Source: an uncultured Acidobacteriota bacterium
Lineage (GTDB): Bacteria; Acidobacteriota; Terriglobia; Bryobacterales; Bryobacteraceae
Reading direction: 5' to 3'
DNA: 64,000 bases
Assembly (NCBI GenBank): GCA_902825945.1
Contig: CADECY010000002.1
Span: forward strand, 62,001 to 126,000
A program made the position numbers and the translations under genes. The stretch's first letter is position 1. The number at the start of each line of letters is the position of its first letter. Of this stretch, positions 47,200 to 56,262 are shown piece after piece. The notes below the pieces were generated by a model. The model saw only the letters and a program-made list of their open reading frames with translations, was not told the origin of the DNA and searched no databases.

Positions 47200-49848
47200 T
47201 CAAGGCCCGGCGAGGAAGGTGGTGACGCCGGTTTGTCCGGGCGAATTCGACCATGGACCCCAGCTCGCATCGGATCCAGGCATGCACGTGGCGCCCGATG
47301 GACACGCCCGCACGATTCCGCCATACGGGATCTGGTTCGACACCAGCGGAACCTCCACGCGCAGCCCGGGCGTTACGCCGCGCACCACCGGCTCGGATTG
47401 ACCCTGAATCGCGATCCAGTATTCGTACAGGGTCGCGCCGGGAACCGGAGTCCAACCGAGAACGGCATTGCCGGAAGGAATCGACGACGTGATGCCCACG
47501 TCCTGATGCCGCGGGGCTACCATCGTGGGCGCGATCGGACTGGCGGCGCGCACGACGAATCCCGACGCCGGACCTTGCGCTTCGTTCGGGAGACCAGGGT
47601 TGGCGATCACCACCGCGTCATGGCGACTGCCCTCCCCTCGGAATTTCGCGGCCCAAACATTCGATTTGGTCAAGATGTCGAGCGCCGGGGCTCCGCGCTG
47701 AAGGTCTTGCACGTAGAGGCGGTAGATCGTGTTCGATCCGTTGTCTCCCGCGATGCGGTTCCAGGCGAACGTCACGGTCGAGCTGTCGAGAGTGCTACCC
47801 CCGATCGGGCTCGCGAGAGCAGGGACGTTGGGCGCCGGGCCCGGAGGATTCAATTGACTCGCCGCACTATAGGGACCGCAGCCATTGCCATTGCAGGCCG
47901 CCACGATAAAGCTCGTCTGGCCGGGCGGCACCGTGATCGTGGTGCTCGCCGTCGAGACACGCCGGCTGGCAACCGACAAAGCTCCGCCGCCGGGCCCGGA
48001 GTTCGTCTGAATCGCCTGCAGGACATAGATGTCAGCCCCGGTCACGGAGTTCCAGGAACACGCAGCCGTCTGTCCGTTCTGCAAGGTGCAGGCTGGCGCG
48101 GAAGGCGCGCTCGTGGGGGCAGCGGGCAAACTGACGGCGAAGTTCACCGGCTCTGACCACGGTCCGCAGGCGATCGCGCAGGCGCGGACCAGGAGCTGAT
48201 AGCTGGACGAGGAACGGAGAGAGGCGATGGTGCTCGTCGCGGGCGGCCCGCCGTGGTTGGCCACCGAAAGTACAACCGCGCCACCGCGCGCGAGATCGGT
48301 CAGTTGGACCTCGTAACTGGCGGCTCCGGCCACGCCCGTCCAACTGAATTGCGGCGACGATATGGCGATGTTCGCGCCTGGGATGGGGGCGGTGATCGAC
48401 GGTGCCGAGGAGGGCCCGTCCGCGATAACGGCGAATACGACGCTCGAGGCGTGTCCGCAGCTGGTTTCCGGAAGTCCGGCCACGCAGGCGCGAAGCGAAA
48501 ACACATAGCCACCATTGGGCAGATCGACCACGGTGGAGAGCGAGTTCGAGCCTGTTAGCGTTCCACGGAACACCGCGCTGCCATCGGTTCGGTCGATCGA
48601 GAGGCTCCACGCGCTGGCCCCCTGCACCGGCTGCCACCGGAACGTCACGCTCGGAACTCTGATGTTCTGGCCCGCCACTGGGCTCGCGATCGCCGGGCTG
48701 CCTAGCAGGACAGGCACTGGCGGCGGCGTGACTCGGAATATTTCGCCCGTTGCCCCGGACCCGAAGTAGAGTTCGCCCGCTTCATCCTCGCCGAACGTGG
48801 TGATGAACCGGCCGTCGCTTCGGAGGAGGCGGTTGGTCCACCCAGTTCCGGCTGGACTGAGCCCCCAGATGCGGCCCGATCCGAAATCCGCATAGACGTA
48901 GGTGCCCCGCAGGGCCAGGTTCGACGCGCCGCGATACACGTAGCCGCCGATCACCGAGATGTCGCCGTTGGCCCGGCCGTAGTCGAGCACGGGCGGCGTG
49001 AGCCCAGCCGAGGGGCAGTTCGTGGAGGGGGAATAGCAAAGGGTTCCCTCCATGATCTTCCAGCCGTAGTTCTGGCCGCCGGTGCTACCCGCTTGCTGGA
49101 AGTTGATCTCCTCGCGGGCGTCCTGGCCGACATCGCCGATCCACAAGTCGCCGGTTTGACGATCGAACGAGAATCGCCACGGATTACGAAGTCCGAGCGC
49201 CCAGATCTCGGCCCGTCCGTTGCCGTTCGACACGAACGGATTCCCCGGCGGAATCCGGTACGGACCGGTGGCGGCGCCCTCGGTATCGATGCGAATGATC
49301 TTGCCATTCAAGACCGCTAGATTCTGTGCGCGGTTTTCTGGATCGGCCCCGAGGCTCCCATCGCCGAAGCTCGCGTACAGGAAGCCGTCGGGCCCGAACT
49401 TGATCTGGCCTCCATGATGATGGGCGCTCGGCTTGGGAACGGTGATCAACACGGCCCCGGAGTTGAGGTCGGCGGCATCCGGGTTCGAGGCCGAAACACG
49501 ATACCTCGCGATGATGGAGGTCAGGCACGTCGCGTCCGTATGAGACGCGTAGAAGTAGCCCTTCGACGCGAAGCCTGGCGGAAAAGCGATTCCGAGCAAC
49601 CCGCACTCGTCCTGCCCCACCGTGCGGGAGCCCAAGTCGAGGAAGGGCTGAGGCTGGACGGCGCCATTTCGGATGATCGACACGATGCCGCTCCTTTGAG
49701 CGACGAACAACCTTCCGGAACCGTCACCGGAGTGGGTAATATCGACCGGAAGGCCGAATCCTCCCGCGACCCGCGTCAGCGCGATCTCGGGTGTCTGGGA
49801 GAAGGTGGGCACAACCCCCAGTACGCACATCACCAAGGCGGTGCGCAT
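47200..49848 (-). CDS. Exported PQQ-dependent sugar dehydrogenase-like protein with fibronectin-like repeats (copy 1)
   Basis: This 882-residue protein has a signal peptide (ending PTFSQ). The beta-propeller sugar/sorbosone dehydrogenase (GSDH) domain covers about residues 20-370, with FVAQRSGIVSIIRNG, DECGLLGIAFPP, AHHHGGQIKFGPDG (probable catalytic His), EIWALGLRNPWRFSFD and GENYGWKI-like text (GGQNYGWKIMEG). Four or so Ig/fibronectin-like modules follow (SPQFSWTGVAGAASYEV, TVTFAWNRIAGDNGSNT). It is the most divergent of three tandem paralogues and ends GVTTFLAGP. Members oxidise sugars or sugar-derived ligands in a PQQ-dependent way, though binding without oxidation is possible. The -10 sequence lies almost at the ATG. 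Confidence 0.88.
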   Translation of the reverse strand: MRTALVMCVLGVVPTFSQTPEIALTRVAGGFGLPVDITHSGDGSGRLFVAQRSGIVSIIRNGAVQPQPFLDLGSRTVGQDECGLLGIAFPPGFASKGYFYASHTDATCLTSIIARYRVSASNPDAADLNSGAVLITVPKPSAHHHGGQIKFGPDGFLYASFGDGSLGADPENRAQNLAVLNGKIIRIDTEGAATGPYRIPPGNPFVSNGNGRAEIWALGLRNPWRFSFDRQTGDLWIGDVGQDAREEINFQQAGSTGGQNYGWKIMEGTLCYSPSTNCPSAGLTPPVLDYGRANGDISVIGGYVYRGASNLALRGTYVYADFGSGRIWGLSPAGTGWTNRLLRSDGRFITTFGEDEAGELYFGSGATGEIFRVTPPPVPVLLGSPAIASPVAGQNIRVPSVTFRWQPVQGASAWSLSIDRTDGSAVFRGTLTGSNSLSTVVDLPNGGYVFSLRACVAGLPETSCGHASSVVFAVIADGPSSAPSITAPIPGANIAISSPQFSWTGVAGAASYEVQLTDLARGGAVVLSVANHGGPPATSTIASLRSSSSYQLLVRACAIACGPWSEPVNFAVSLPAAPTSAPSAPACTLQNGQTAACSWNSVTGADIYVLQAIQTNSGPGGGALSVASRRVSTASTTITVPPGQTSFIVAACNGNGCGPYSAASQLNPPGPAPNVPALASPIGGSTLDSSTVTFAWNRIAGDNGSNTIYRLYVQDLQRGAPALDILTKSNVWAAKFRGEGSRHDAVVIANPGLPNEAQGPASGFVVRAASPIAPTMVAPRHQDVGITSSIPSGNAVLGWTPVPGATLYEYWIAIQGQSEPVVRGVTPGLRVEVPLVSNQIPYGGIVRACPSGATCMPGSDASWGPWSNSPGQTGVTTFLAGP

Positions 49849-49853
49849 GCCTC

Positions 49854-49859
49854 ATTATA
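49854..49859 (-). promoter_or_regulatory. Possible -10 box for a near-leaderless transcript
   Basis: On the minus strand TATAAT ends only five bases before the ATG of copy 1 (TATAATGAGGC then ATG). If used, transcription would begin at or within a base or two of the start codon. No convincing -35 is visible (TTTACG is only 12 bp upstream). Confidence 0.3.
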
Positions 49860-49975
49860 CCCGTACTAGGCCGTAAAGGTGCGCGATATTTCAAGTTTTT
49901 GTTTCACAAGCCGTTTACAGATAACGACTTGCCGATGGCACCGCCGCACGATCTTCGAATTCGACGACAAATCAT

Positions 49976-51435
49976 CTACGGCCCGACCAGGAAACTCGTA
50001 ACACCCGTCTGCCCCGGAGCGCTCGACCATGGACCCCAGTTCGTCTCGGACCCGAACGTGCATGTGCCCGTCAGGCAAGCCCGCACGATTCCGTTGTGCG
50101 GAGTCTGGCTCGCCACCAAAGGGATCTGGACCTGCAAACCCGGCGTCACGCCGCGCGCGAGTGGTTCGAACTGGCCCGACAAGCTCATCCAGTATTCGTA
50201 GAGCGTTGCCCCGGGAATTGGCGTCCAGCCCAGTTGCACGTTACCCACCGGAACGGTGAGGGAGACATCGGGCGCCTGATGCCGCGGTGCTACCATCGTC
50301 GGCGAGGATGGATTCGGACCCCTGACGATGAACGCCGCGGCAGGCCCCTGCGCTTGGCCCGGCGAGCCCGGGTTAGCGATCACCAATGCGTCGTAGCGAG
50401 TTCCACCGCCTCGGAACTGCGCAGCCCAGAAGTTGGACTTCGTCAGTACATCAAGCGCCGTTCCGCCCCGCGCAAAGTCCTGCACGAACAGGCGGTAGAC
50501 GGTGTTCGAGCCATTGTCGCCCGGTATTCGGCTCCAGGCGAATGTGACGATCGGCCCCGTTACCGCATCGCCCGCAACGGGAGCCGCCAGAATCGGAACG
50601 CTCGACGCCGGACCGGCAGGTGTCAAGTCGACTGATCCGCTATAGCTGCTACAACCGTTGCCGTTGCACGCCGCTACGATGAGCCGCGTGAGCCCGGGCG
50701 GCACGGTGATGCTGGCGTTCGTGGTGGAAACGCGCTGGCTCGCGACAGTGAGCGGACCGCCTCCGGGACCGGCCGCCGGCTGAATCGCCTGCAGGATGTA
50801 GATGTCTGCGCCCGGAGTGCTATTCCAATTGCAGAGCGCGGTTTGACCGCCCTGCAGGCTACAACTCAGGCCCGCGGGCGGAGTGGAAGGGACGGGTGGC
50901 AGGGTCACCGAGAAATTGACAGGCGTGGACCACGGTCCACATCCGGCGGTGCAGGCCCGCACGCGCAACTGATAGTTCGTCGACGATCGCACGGACGCGA
51001 TGGTGCTGGTAGCCGGCGGATTGCCGTAGTTCGCCGTCGAGAGTGCGGACGCGCCCCCGCCAGCCACGTCGATCAGTTCCACCTCATATCCGGCAACGCC
51101 CGCGATGGCCGACCAGGAAAACTGCAAGGTCGAGAGGTTGAATGAAGCCCCGTTGGCAGGCTGCGTAATCGTGGGCGCCGTGGCGGGGCGCGCTTGACTC
51201 ACCGCGAACGCCACGGAAGACGCGGGTCCGCAATTCGGGTCCGCGTAACCGCCGTTGCATCCCCGCACCGAGAACGTGTAGGCCCCGTCGGGCAGGGTGA
51301 TCAACGTCGAAAGCACGCTCGCGCCGGAGAGCACTCCCTGGAAGACGCGTGTGCCGCCGGCCGTCTGGTCGACAGTGAGCGACCATCCGGTGGCGCCGGT
51401 GACGGCGGACCACTGGAAGGTAACGCCGGAGACGC
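49976..51435. repeat. 1,460-bp direct repeat, copy A (with 53165-54624)
   Basis: This stretch matches 53165-54624 at a constant offset of 3,189 bp with no indel; every line I compared was identical. It starts exactly at the stop codon of copy 2 and ends inside the coding sequence where the propeller joins the fibronectin-like tail. The flanks on both sides differ. Confidence 0.93.
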
Positions 51436-52618
51436 CGACCACCTGTCCGTTGAAAGGCGATTGGATCGCGGGTGCGGCGGAGGGAGGGCGCGGATCGACG
51501 CGGAAGACTTCGCCCCGGGAGTAAGCTGCCGCGTACAAGTCACCCGTTTCGTCTTCGCCGAAGGTGCTGATCCCAAATCCGGCGTTGGCGAGCAGGCGGT
51601 TGTCCCATGATGGGCCGTTGCGCCGGAGTCCCCAGACGCGAGCCGAGATGAAGTCGGCGTAGACATAGGTCCCCACTAATCCGGGACTGCGCGAACCCCG
51701 GTAAACGTATCCCCCGGTGACAGATCGGTCTCCGGCCGCGTGGCTGTATTGGAAAATGGGCGCGGTGTAGTTCGCCGGGTTGCAGACCGCACCCGGTGGA
51801 TAACAGGCGAAGCCCTCCATCAGGTCCCATCCGTAATTCTGCCCGCCGGGTAACCCAGCGGCGAGGAAATTGATCTCCTCATTGTCATTCTGTCCGACAT
51901 CGCCCATCCAGAAGTCCCCTGTAGCGCGATCGAAGGAATACTTCCAAGGATTACGAAGCCCGAGCGCCCAGATCTCGGGCTTGGAGCCAGGATCCGAAAC
52001 GAAGGGATTGCTTGGGGGAATCCAGTAGGGGCTTGCCCCGTTTTCGGTGTCGATTCGCAAGATCTTGCCGAGAAAGCTGTTACGATTCTGCGCAAAATTC
52101 CCAGGGTCGCCGGCGTCACCACCATCGCCGAAGGCGATATAGAGGAAGCCATCCGGCCCGAATTGGATCTGACCGCCTTTGTGGTTCGGGAAGGCCGGGT
52201 ACGGCTGCGCCTGCGTAAGCAGGATGGTCTCCGAGTTCAGGTCCGCCACGTCTGGATTGTTGTTCGATACCCGATGCCGGGCGACGACCGAACTGGCGCA
52301 GTTGGGACTGTTGTAGTAGACGTAGAAGTGTTGCTTGGAGGCGAATCCCGGAGGAAACGCCAAGCCGAGCAGGCCGCATTCGCCCCGGAGCTCAGTTTTC
52401 GCCCCGAGCGAAAGAAAGGGAGTGCTGAGCAGCGACCCGTTCTTCAGAATGCGGATGACACCGCTCTGCTGAGCGATGAACAGACGGCCACTACCGTCTC
52501 GAGCATTGGTGATCTCGACCGGCGTGGCGAGTCCGGCGGCGACGGAAGTGAACTGGATCTCGGGAGTCTGCGCGAACGCGGAGGCTGCGCCAGCGAGGAT
52601 AGTCAGGAGGAGTTTCAT
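49976..52618 (-). CDS. Exported PQQ-dependent sugar dehydrogenase-like protein with fibronectin-like repeats (copy 2)
   Basis: The ATG at 52618 gives 880 residues with a signal peptide (MKLLLTILAGAASAFAQ). GSDH propeller landmarks: FIAQQSGVIRILKNG, ECGLLGLAFPPGFASKQ, FPNHKGGQIQFGPDG (candidate catalytic His retained), EIWALGLRNPWKYSFD, GGQNYGWDLMEG. Beyond about residue 395 the protein is identical, as far as compared, to copy 3, covering the Ig/fibronectin-like modules up to GVTSFLVGP. Upstream it shares its divergent promoter region with a relic thioesterase. The tail is beta-rich and probably mediates attachment to glycan or partner proteins. Confidence 0.88.
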   Translation of the reverse strand: MKLLLTILAGAASAFAQTPEIQFTSVAAGLATPVEITNARDGSGRLFIAQQSGVIRILKNGSLLSTPFLSLGAKTELRGECGLLGLAFPPGFASKQHFYVYYNSPNCASSVVARHRVSNNNPDVADLNSETILLTQAQPYPAFPNHKGGQIQFGPDGFLYIAFGDGGDAGDPGNFAQNRNSFLGKILRIDTENGASPYWIPPSNPFVSDPGSKPEIWALGLRNPWKYSFDRATGDFWMGDVGQNDNEEINFLAAGLPGGQNYGWDLMEGFACYPPGAVCNPANYTAPIFQYSHAAGDRSVTGGYVYRGSRSPGLVGTYVYADFISARVWGLRRNGPSWDNRLLANAGFGISTFGEDETGDLYAAAYSRGEVFRVDPRPPSAAPAIQSPFNGQVVGVSGVTFQWSAVTGATGWSLTVDQTAGGTRVFQGVLSGASVLSTLITLPDGAYTFSVRGCNGGYADPNCGPASSVAFAVSQARPATAPTITQPANGASFNLSTLQFSWSAIAGVAGYEVELIDVAGGGASALSTANYGNPPATSTIASVRSSTNYQLRVRACTAGCGPWSTPVNFSVTLPPVPSTPPAGLSCSLQGGQTALCNWNSTPGADIYILQAIQPAAGPGGGPLTVASQRVSTTNASITVPPGLTRLIVAACNGNGCSSYSGSVDLTPAGPASSVPILAAPVAGDAVTGPIVTFAWSRIPGDNGSNTVYRLFVQDFARGGTALDVLTKSNFWAAQFRGGGTRYDALVIANPGSPGQAQGPAAAFIVRGPNPSSPTMVAPRHQAPDVSLTVPVGNVQLGWTPIPGATLYEYWMSLSGQFEPLARGVTPGLQVQIPLVASQTPHNGIVRACLTGTCTFGSETNWGPWSSAPGQTGVTSFLVGP

Positions 52619-52639
52619 GCGGATCGGGGGCTCCGGATT

Positions 52640-52817
52640 ACACAATACCATGGGTTCCGCGACGGACTCACCGGGATACTATTCGCTCGGAAAGACGTAC
52701 GCGCGAGAGCCGCAAATGACGGAAAAAGTGGCAATCGATTTGAGCGCCGCTACTTTGGAACGGTGCGCAACCGAAGAGGATTCCGGCGGAATCGAGGCCT
52801 CGATGATCCTCACTTGA
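52640..52817 (+). pseudogene. Relic of the thioesterase 5' end
   Basis: Reading + strand, the segment encodes LGKTYAREPQMTEKVAIDL and continues to a TGA at 52815-52817. The intact thioesterase at 55865 reads LGKTHERKLLVTGEVAIDF at the same relative place. DNA upstream of both is also related: ATCGGGGGCTCCG follows the start of copy 2 and of copy 3, and CTCGGAAAGAC occurs at the equivalent point of each. So the duplication that produced copies 2 and 3 included the beginning of their divergent thioesterase neighbour. This copy was truncated after about 45 codons. Confidence 0.72.
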
Positions 52818-53164
52818 ACCGGGGACATCGGAATGAGCGGGGTGGGCGGGGTTTCCTCTCGAGAACTGGAGTTGGTAAAAACCATACTACTGCGAAATCA
52901 TCTGGCCTGAACCCAACTCTTCACTCCCAGGAACCCCTCGGATCGATTGGTGGGGAGGCCGGGCGAGCGCTCGCGGCAATGTCCTTTGTCGACACGCGTC
53001 ACCGGCCAGATTGCGCAAGCACCGAAAGGATCTATCCGGCGCAATCAACTTCCCGGAATGGGTTGATGGCACCCCGTGGCGGACTGTCGTTCCAATTCAC
53101 TCACTTGGCAGATTCCACAACCGCCGCCTCTGCAACACCAGCCCCGGCAGATAGGCTTGCGGCC
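52818..53164. other. Intergenic DNA without a recognised gene
   Basis: Between the relic thioesterase and copy 3's stop I see no convincing open frame, RNA or repeat. Short frames present here have no recognisable start signals or homology. Confidence 0.6.
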
Positions 53165-54624
53165 CTACGGCCCGACCAGGAAACTCGTAACACCCGTCTG
53201 CCCCGGAGCGCTCGACCATGGACCCCAGTTCGTCTCGGACCCGAACGTGCATGTGCCCGTCAGGCAAGCCCGCACGATTCCGTTGTGCGGAGTCTGGCTC
53301 GCCACCAAAGGGATCTGGACCTGCAAACCCGGCGTCACGCCGCGCGCGAGTGGTTCGAACTGGCCCGACAAGCTCATCCAGTATTCGTAGAGCGTTGCCC
53401 CGGGAATTGGCGTCCAGCCCAGTTGCACGTTACCCACCGGAACGGTGAGGGAGACATCGGGCGCCTGATGCCGCGGTGCTACCATCGTCGGCGAGGATGG
53501 ATTCGGACCCCTGACGATGAACGCCGCGGCAGGCCCCTGCGCTTGGCCCGGCGAGCCCGGGTTAGCGATCACCAATGCGTCGTAGCGAGTTCCACCGCCT
53601 CGGAACTGCGCAGCCCAGAAGTTGGACTTCGTCAGTACATCAAGCGCCGTTCCGCCCCGCGCAAAGTCCTGCACGAACAGGCGGTAGACGGTGTTCGAGC
53701 CATTGTCGCCCGGTATTCGGCTCCAGGCGAATGTGACGATCGGCCCCGTTACCGCATCGCCCGCAACGGGAGCCGCCAGAATCGGAACGCTCGACGCCGG
53801 ACCGGCAGGTGTCAAGTCGACTGATCCGCTATAGCTGCTACAACCGTTGCCGTTGCACGCCGCTACGATGAGCCGCGTGAGCCCGGGCGGCACGGTGATG
53901 CTGGCGTTCGTGGTGGAAACGCGCTGGCTCGCGACAGTGAGCGGACCGCCTCCGGGACCGGCCGCCGGCTGAATCGCCTGCAGGATGTAGATGTCTGCGC
54001 CCGGAGTGCTATTCCAATTGCAGAGCGCGGTTTGACCGCCCTGCAGGCTACAACTCAGGCCCGCGGGCGGAGTGGAAGGGACGGGTGGCAGGGTCACCGA
54101 GAAATTGACAGGCGTGGACCACGGTCCACATCCGGCGGTGCAGGCCCGCACGCGCAACTGATAGTTCGTCGACGATCGCACGGACGCGATGGTGCTGGTA
54201 GCCGGCGGATTGCCGTAGTTCGCCGTCGAGAGTGCGGACGCGCCCCCGCCAGCCACGTCGATCAGTTCCACCTCATATCCGGCAACGCCCGCGATGGCCG
54301 ACCAGGAAAACTGCAAGGTCGAGAGGTTGAATGAAGCCCCGTTGGCAGGCTGCGTAATCGTGGGCGCCGTGGCGGGGCGCGCTTGACTCACCGCGAACGC
54401 CACGGAAGACGCGGGTCCGCAATTCGGGTCCGCGTAACCGCCGTTGCATCCCCGCACCGAGAACGTGTAGGCCCCGTCGGGCAGGGTGATCAACGTCGAA
54501 AGCACGCTCGCGCCGGAGAGCACTCCCTGGAAGACGCGTGTGCCGCCGGCCGTCTGGTCGACAGTGAGCGACCATCCGGTGGCGCCGGTGACGGCGGACC
54601 ACTGGAAGGTAACGCCGGAGACGC
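53165..54624. repeat. 1,460-bp direct repeat, copy B (with 49976-51435)
   Basis: Counterpart of 49976-51435, encoding the C-terminal half of copy 3. Sequence diverges immediately past both ends: upstream of the stop codon side the next bases differ, and at the inner edge the codons for SVSG versus GVSG mark the boundary. Confidence 0.93.
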
Positions 54625-55807
54625 TCACCGTTTGCCCACTGGACGGCGATTGGATCGTGGGTGCGGCGGAGGGAGGGCGCGGATCGACGCGGAAGACTTC
54701 GCCCCGGAAATAGGCGCCGGCGTAAAGGTCACCCGCTTCGTCCTCTCCGAAAGTGCTGAGCGTGAGTCCACTGTTGGCCAGGAGACGATTGACCCAGGAT
54801 TGTCCGTTCCGGCGCAGGCCCCAAACACGCGTCGAGATGAGGTCGACGTAGACGTAGGAGCCCACCAAGCCTGGGTTGCGCGAACCCCGGTAGACATAAC
54901 CACCGATGATGGATCGGTCTCCCGCCGCGTGGGTGTATTGGAAGATCGGCGCGGTGTAGTTCGCGGTGTTGCAAGTAGCACCCGGTGGATAGCAGTCGAA
55001 GCCCTCCACGACGTTCCACCCGTAGTTCTGCCCGCCGGGCAAACCGGCCGCCAGGAAATTGATCTCCTCGTTGTTGGCCTGCCCGACATCGGACATCCAG
55101 AAATCACCAGTGGCGCGATCGAAGCTGAATTTCCAGGGATTGCGAGCTCCGAGCGCCCAGATCTCGGGCTTGTAGGCGGCGTTCGACACGAAGGGATTGC
55201 TCGCCGGAATTCCGTAGGGGATCACTCCGTTTTCGGTGTCGATGCGCAAGATCTTGCCCAGGAACGTGTTAGGATTCTGGGAGAAATTCCCGGGGTCGCC
55301 GGCGTCGCCACCGTCCCCGAACGCGATATAGAGGAAGCCATCCGGCCCGAACTGGAGCTGACCGGCCTTGTGGTTCAAGAAGTTCGGGTAGGGCTGCGCC
55401 TGCGTCAGCAGGATGGTCTCCGAGTTCAGGTCCGCCACGTCCGGATTGGCGGCCTGCACGCGGTACCGCGCGACGATGGAAGAGGTACACGATGCGTTGT
55501 TGTAGTGAACGTAGAAGTACTGTTTGGAAGCAAATCCTGGGGGAAACGCCAATCCGAGCAATCCGCACTCGTCGCGAGCCACGGTCTTCGACTCGAGCGT
55601 TAGAAATGGAGCCGCGACCAGCGCGCCGTTCTTCATCATCCGGATAACTCCGTTCTGTTGAACGATGAACAGGCGGCCGGAGCCGTCTCGTGCATTCGTG
55701 ATCTCGACGGGGTTGATGAGTCCGGTGGCGACGGAAGTGAACTGGATCTCGGGAGTCTGCGCGAGCGCGCAGGTTACGCCAGCGAGGGTAGTCAGGAGAA
55801 ATTTCAT
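53165..55807 (-). CDS. Exported PQQ-dependent sugar dehydrogenase-like protein with fibronectin-like repeats (copy 3)
   Basis: The ATG at 55807 gives 880 residues with a signal peptide (MKFLLTTLAGVTCALAQ); the open frame extends further upstream only by chance, antisense to the thioesterase. The GSDH propeller reads FIVQQNGVIRMMKNG, DECGLLGLAFPP and FLNHKAGQLQFGPDG, where the usual Gly after the catalytic-His motif is Ala. The other landmarks (EIWALGARNPWKFSFD, GGQNYGWNVVEG) are kept. The C-terminal half equals that of copy 2. It is divergent from the thioesterase with a 57-bp gap, so a shared regulatory region is likely. Confidence 0.88.
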   Translation of the reverse strand: MKFLLTTLAGVTCALAQTPEIQFTSVATGLINPVEITNARDGSGRLFIVQQNGVIRMMKNGALVAAPFLTLESKTVARDECGLLGLAFPPGFASKQYFYVHYNNASCTSSIVARYRVQAANPDVADLNSETILLTQAQPYPNFLNHKAGQLQFGPDGFLYIAFGDGGDAGDPGNFSQNPNTFLGKILRIDTENGVIPYGIPASNPFVSNAAYKPEIWALGARNPWKFSFDRATGDFWMSDVGQANNEEINFLAAGLPGGQNYGWNVVEGFDCYPPGATCNTANYTAPIFQYTHAAGDRSIIGGYVYRGSRNPGLVGSYVYVDLISTRVWGLRRNGQSWVNRLLANSGLTLSTFGEDEAGDLYAGAYFRGEVFRVDPRPPSAAPTIQSPSSGQTVSVSGVTFQWSAVTGATGWSLTVDQTAGGTRVFQGVLSGASVLSTLITLPDGAYTFSVRGCNGGYADPNCGPASSVAFAVSQARPATAPTITQPANGASFNLSTLQFSWSAIAGVAGYEVELIDVAGGGASALSTANYGNPPATSTIASVRSSTNYQLRVRACTAGCGPWSTPVNFSVTLPPVPSTPPAGLSCSLQGGQTALCNWNSTPGADIYILQAIQPAAGPGGGPLTVASQRVSTTNASITVPPGLTRLIVAACNGNGCSSYSGSVDLTPAGPASSVPILAAPVAGDAVTGPIVTFAWSRIPGDNGSNTVYRLFVQDFARGGTALDVLTKSNFWAAQFRGGGTRYDALVIANPGSPGQAQGPAAAFIVRGPNPSSPTMVAPRHQAPDVSLTVPVGNVQLGWTPIPGATLYEYWMSLSGQFEPLARGVTPGLQVQIPLVASQTPHNGIVRACLTGTCTFGSETNWGPWSSAPGQTGVTSFLVGP

Positions 55808-55864
55808 TTCGAATCGGGGGCTCCGAACAACACGGTAGCATGGCTCTGCGGTAGACTCTCCGTG

Positions 55865-56260
55865 ATGGCGATTCCCCTCGGAAAGACTCACGAGCGCAAG
55901 CTTTTGGTGACCGGTGAAGTGGCGATCGATTTCATGGAGGCGGAACACGCGCGCGTACTCGCCACGCCTTGGATGATCTGGCATCTCGAGTTCACCTGCC
56001 GCGACCTGATCAAGCCGCTGCTCGACGAGGGGTTCGACTCTGTCGGCACAGAGGTCAACGTGAAGCATCTGGCGGCAACGCCGCTCGGCATGACCGCGAC
56101 GTTTCGCGCCGAGGTGATCCACGTGGATGGCAATCGCGTGAAATTTCGTGTCGAGGCCTGGGACGAGCGCGACAAGATCGCCGAGGGCACCCACGAGCGC
56201 TACGTGGTGAACATTGCCAAGTTCGCCACGCGTGTGCAGGCCAAGGCCACGGGCCAGTAG
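55865..56260 (+). CDS. Hot-dog-fold thioesterase, FlK-like (fluoroacetyl-CoA thioesterase family)
   Basis: This 131-residue cytoplasmic protein (ATG at 55865) matches the FlK-type hot-dog domain: residues Thr34, Glu42 and His68 (VLATPWMIWHLE, VKHLAATPLG) correspond to the catalytic Thr-Glu-His set of that family. The rest (GMTATFRAEVIHVDGNRVKF) is typical. Family members hydrolyse short acyl-CoA thioesters; true fluoroacetyl activity is rare, so a housekeeping acyl-CoA role is more likely. It is divergent from copy 3 of the sugar-dehydrogenase-like proteins and adjoins a decayed channel gene. Confidence 0.85.
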   Translation: MAIPLGKTHERKLLVTGEVAIDFMEAEHARVLATPWMIWHLEFTCRDLIKPLLDEGFDSVGTEVNVKHLAATPLGMTATFRAEVIHVDGNRVKFRVEAWDERDKIAEGTHERYVVNIAKFATRVQAKATGQ

Positions 56261-56262
56261 GT

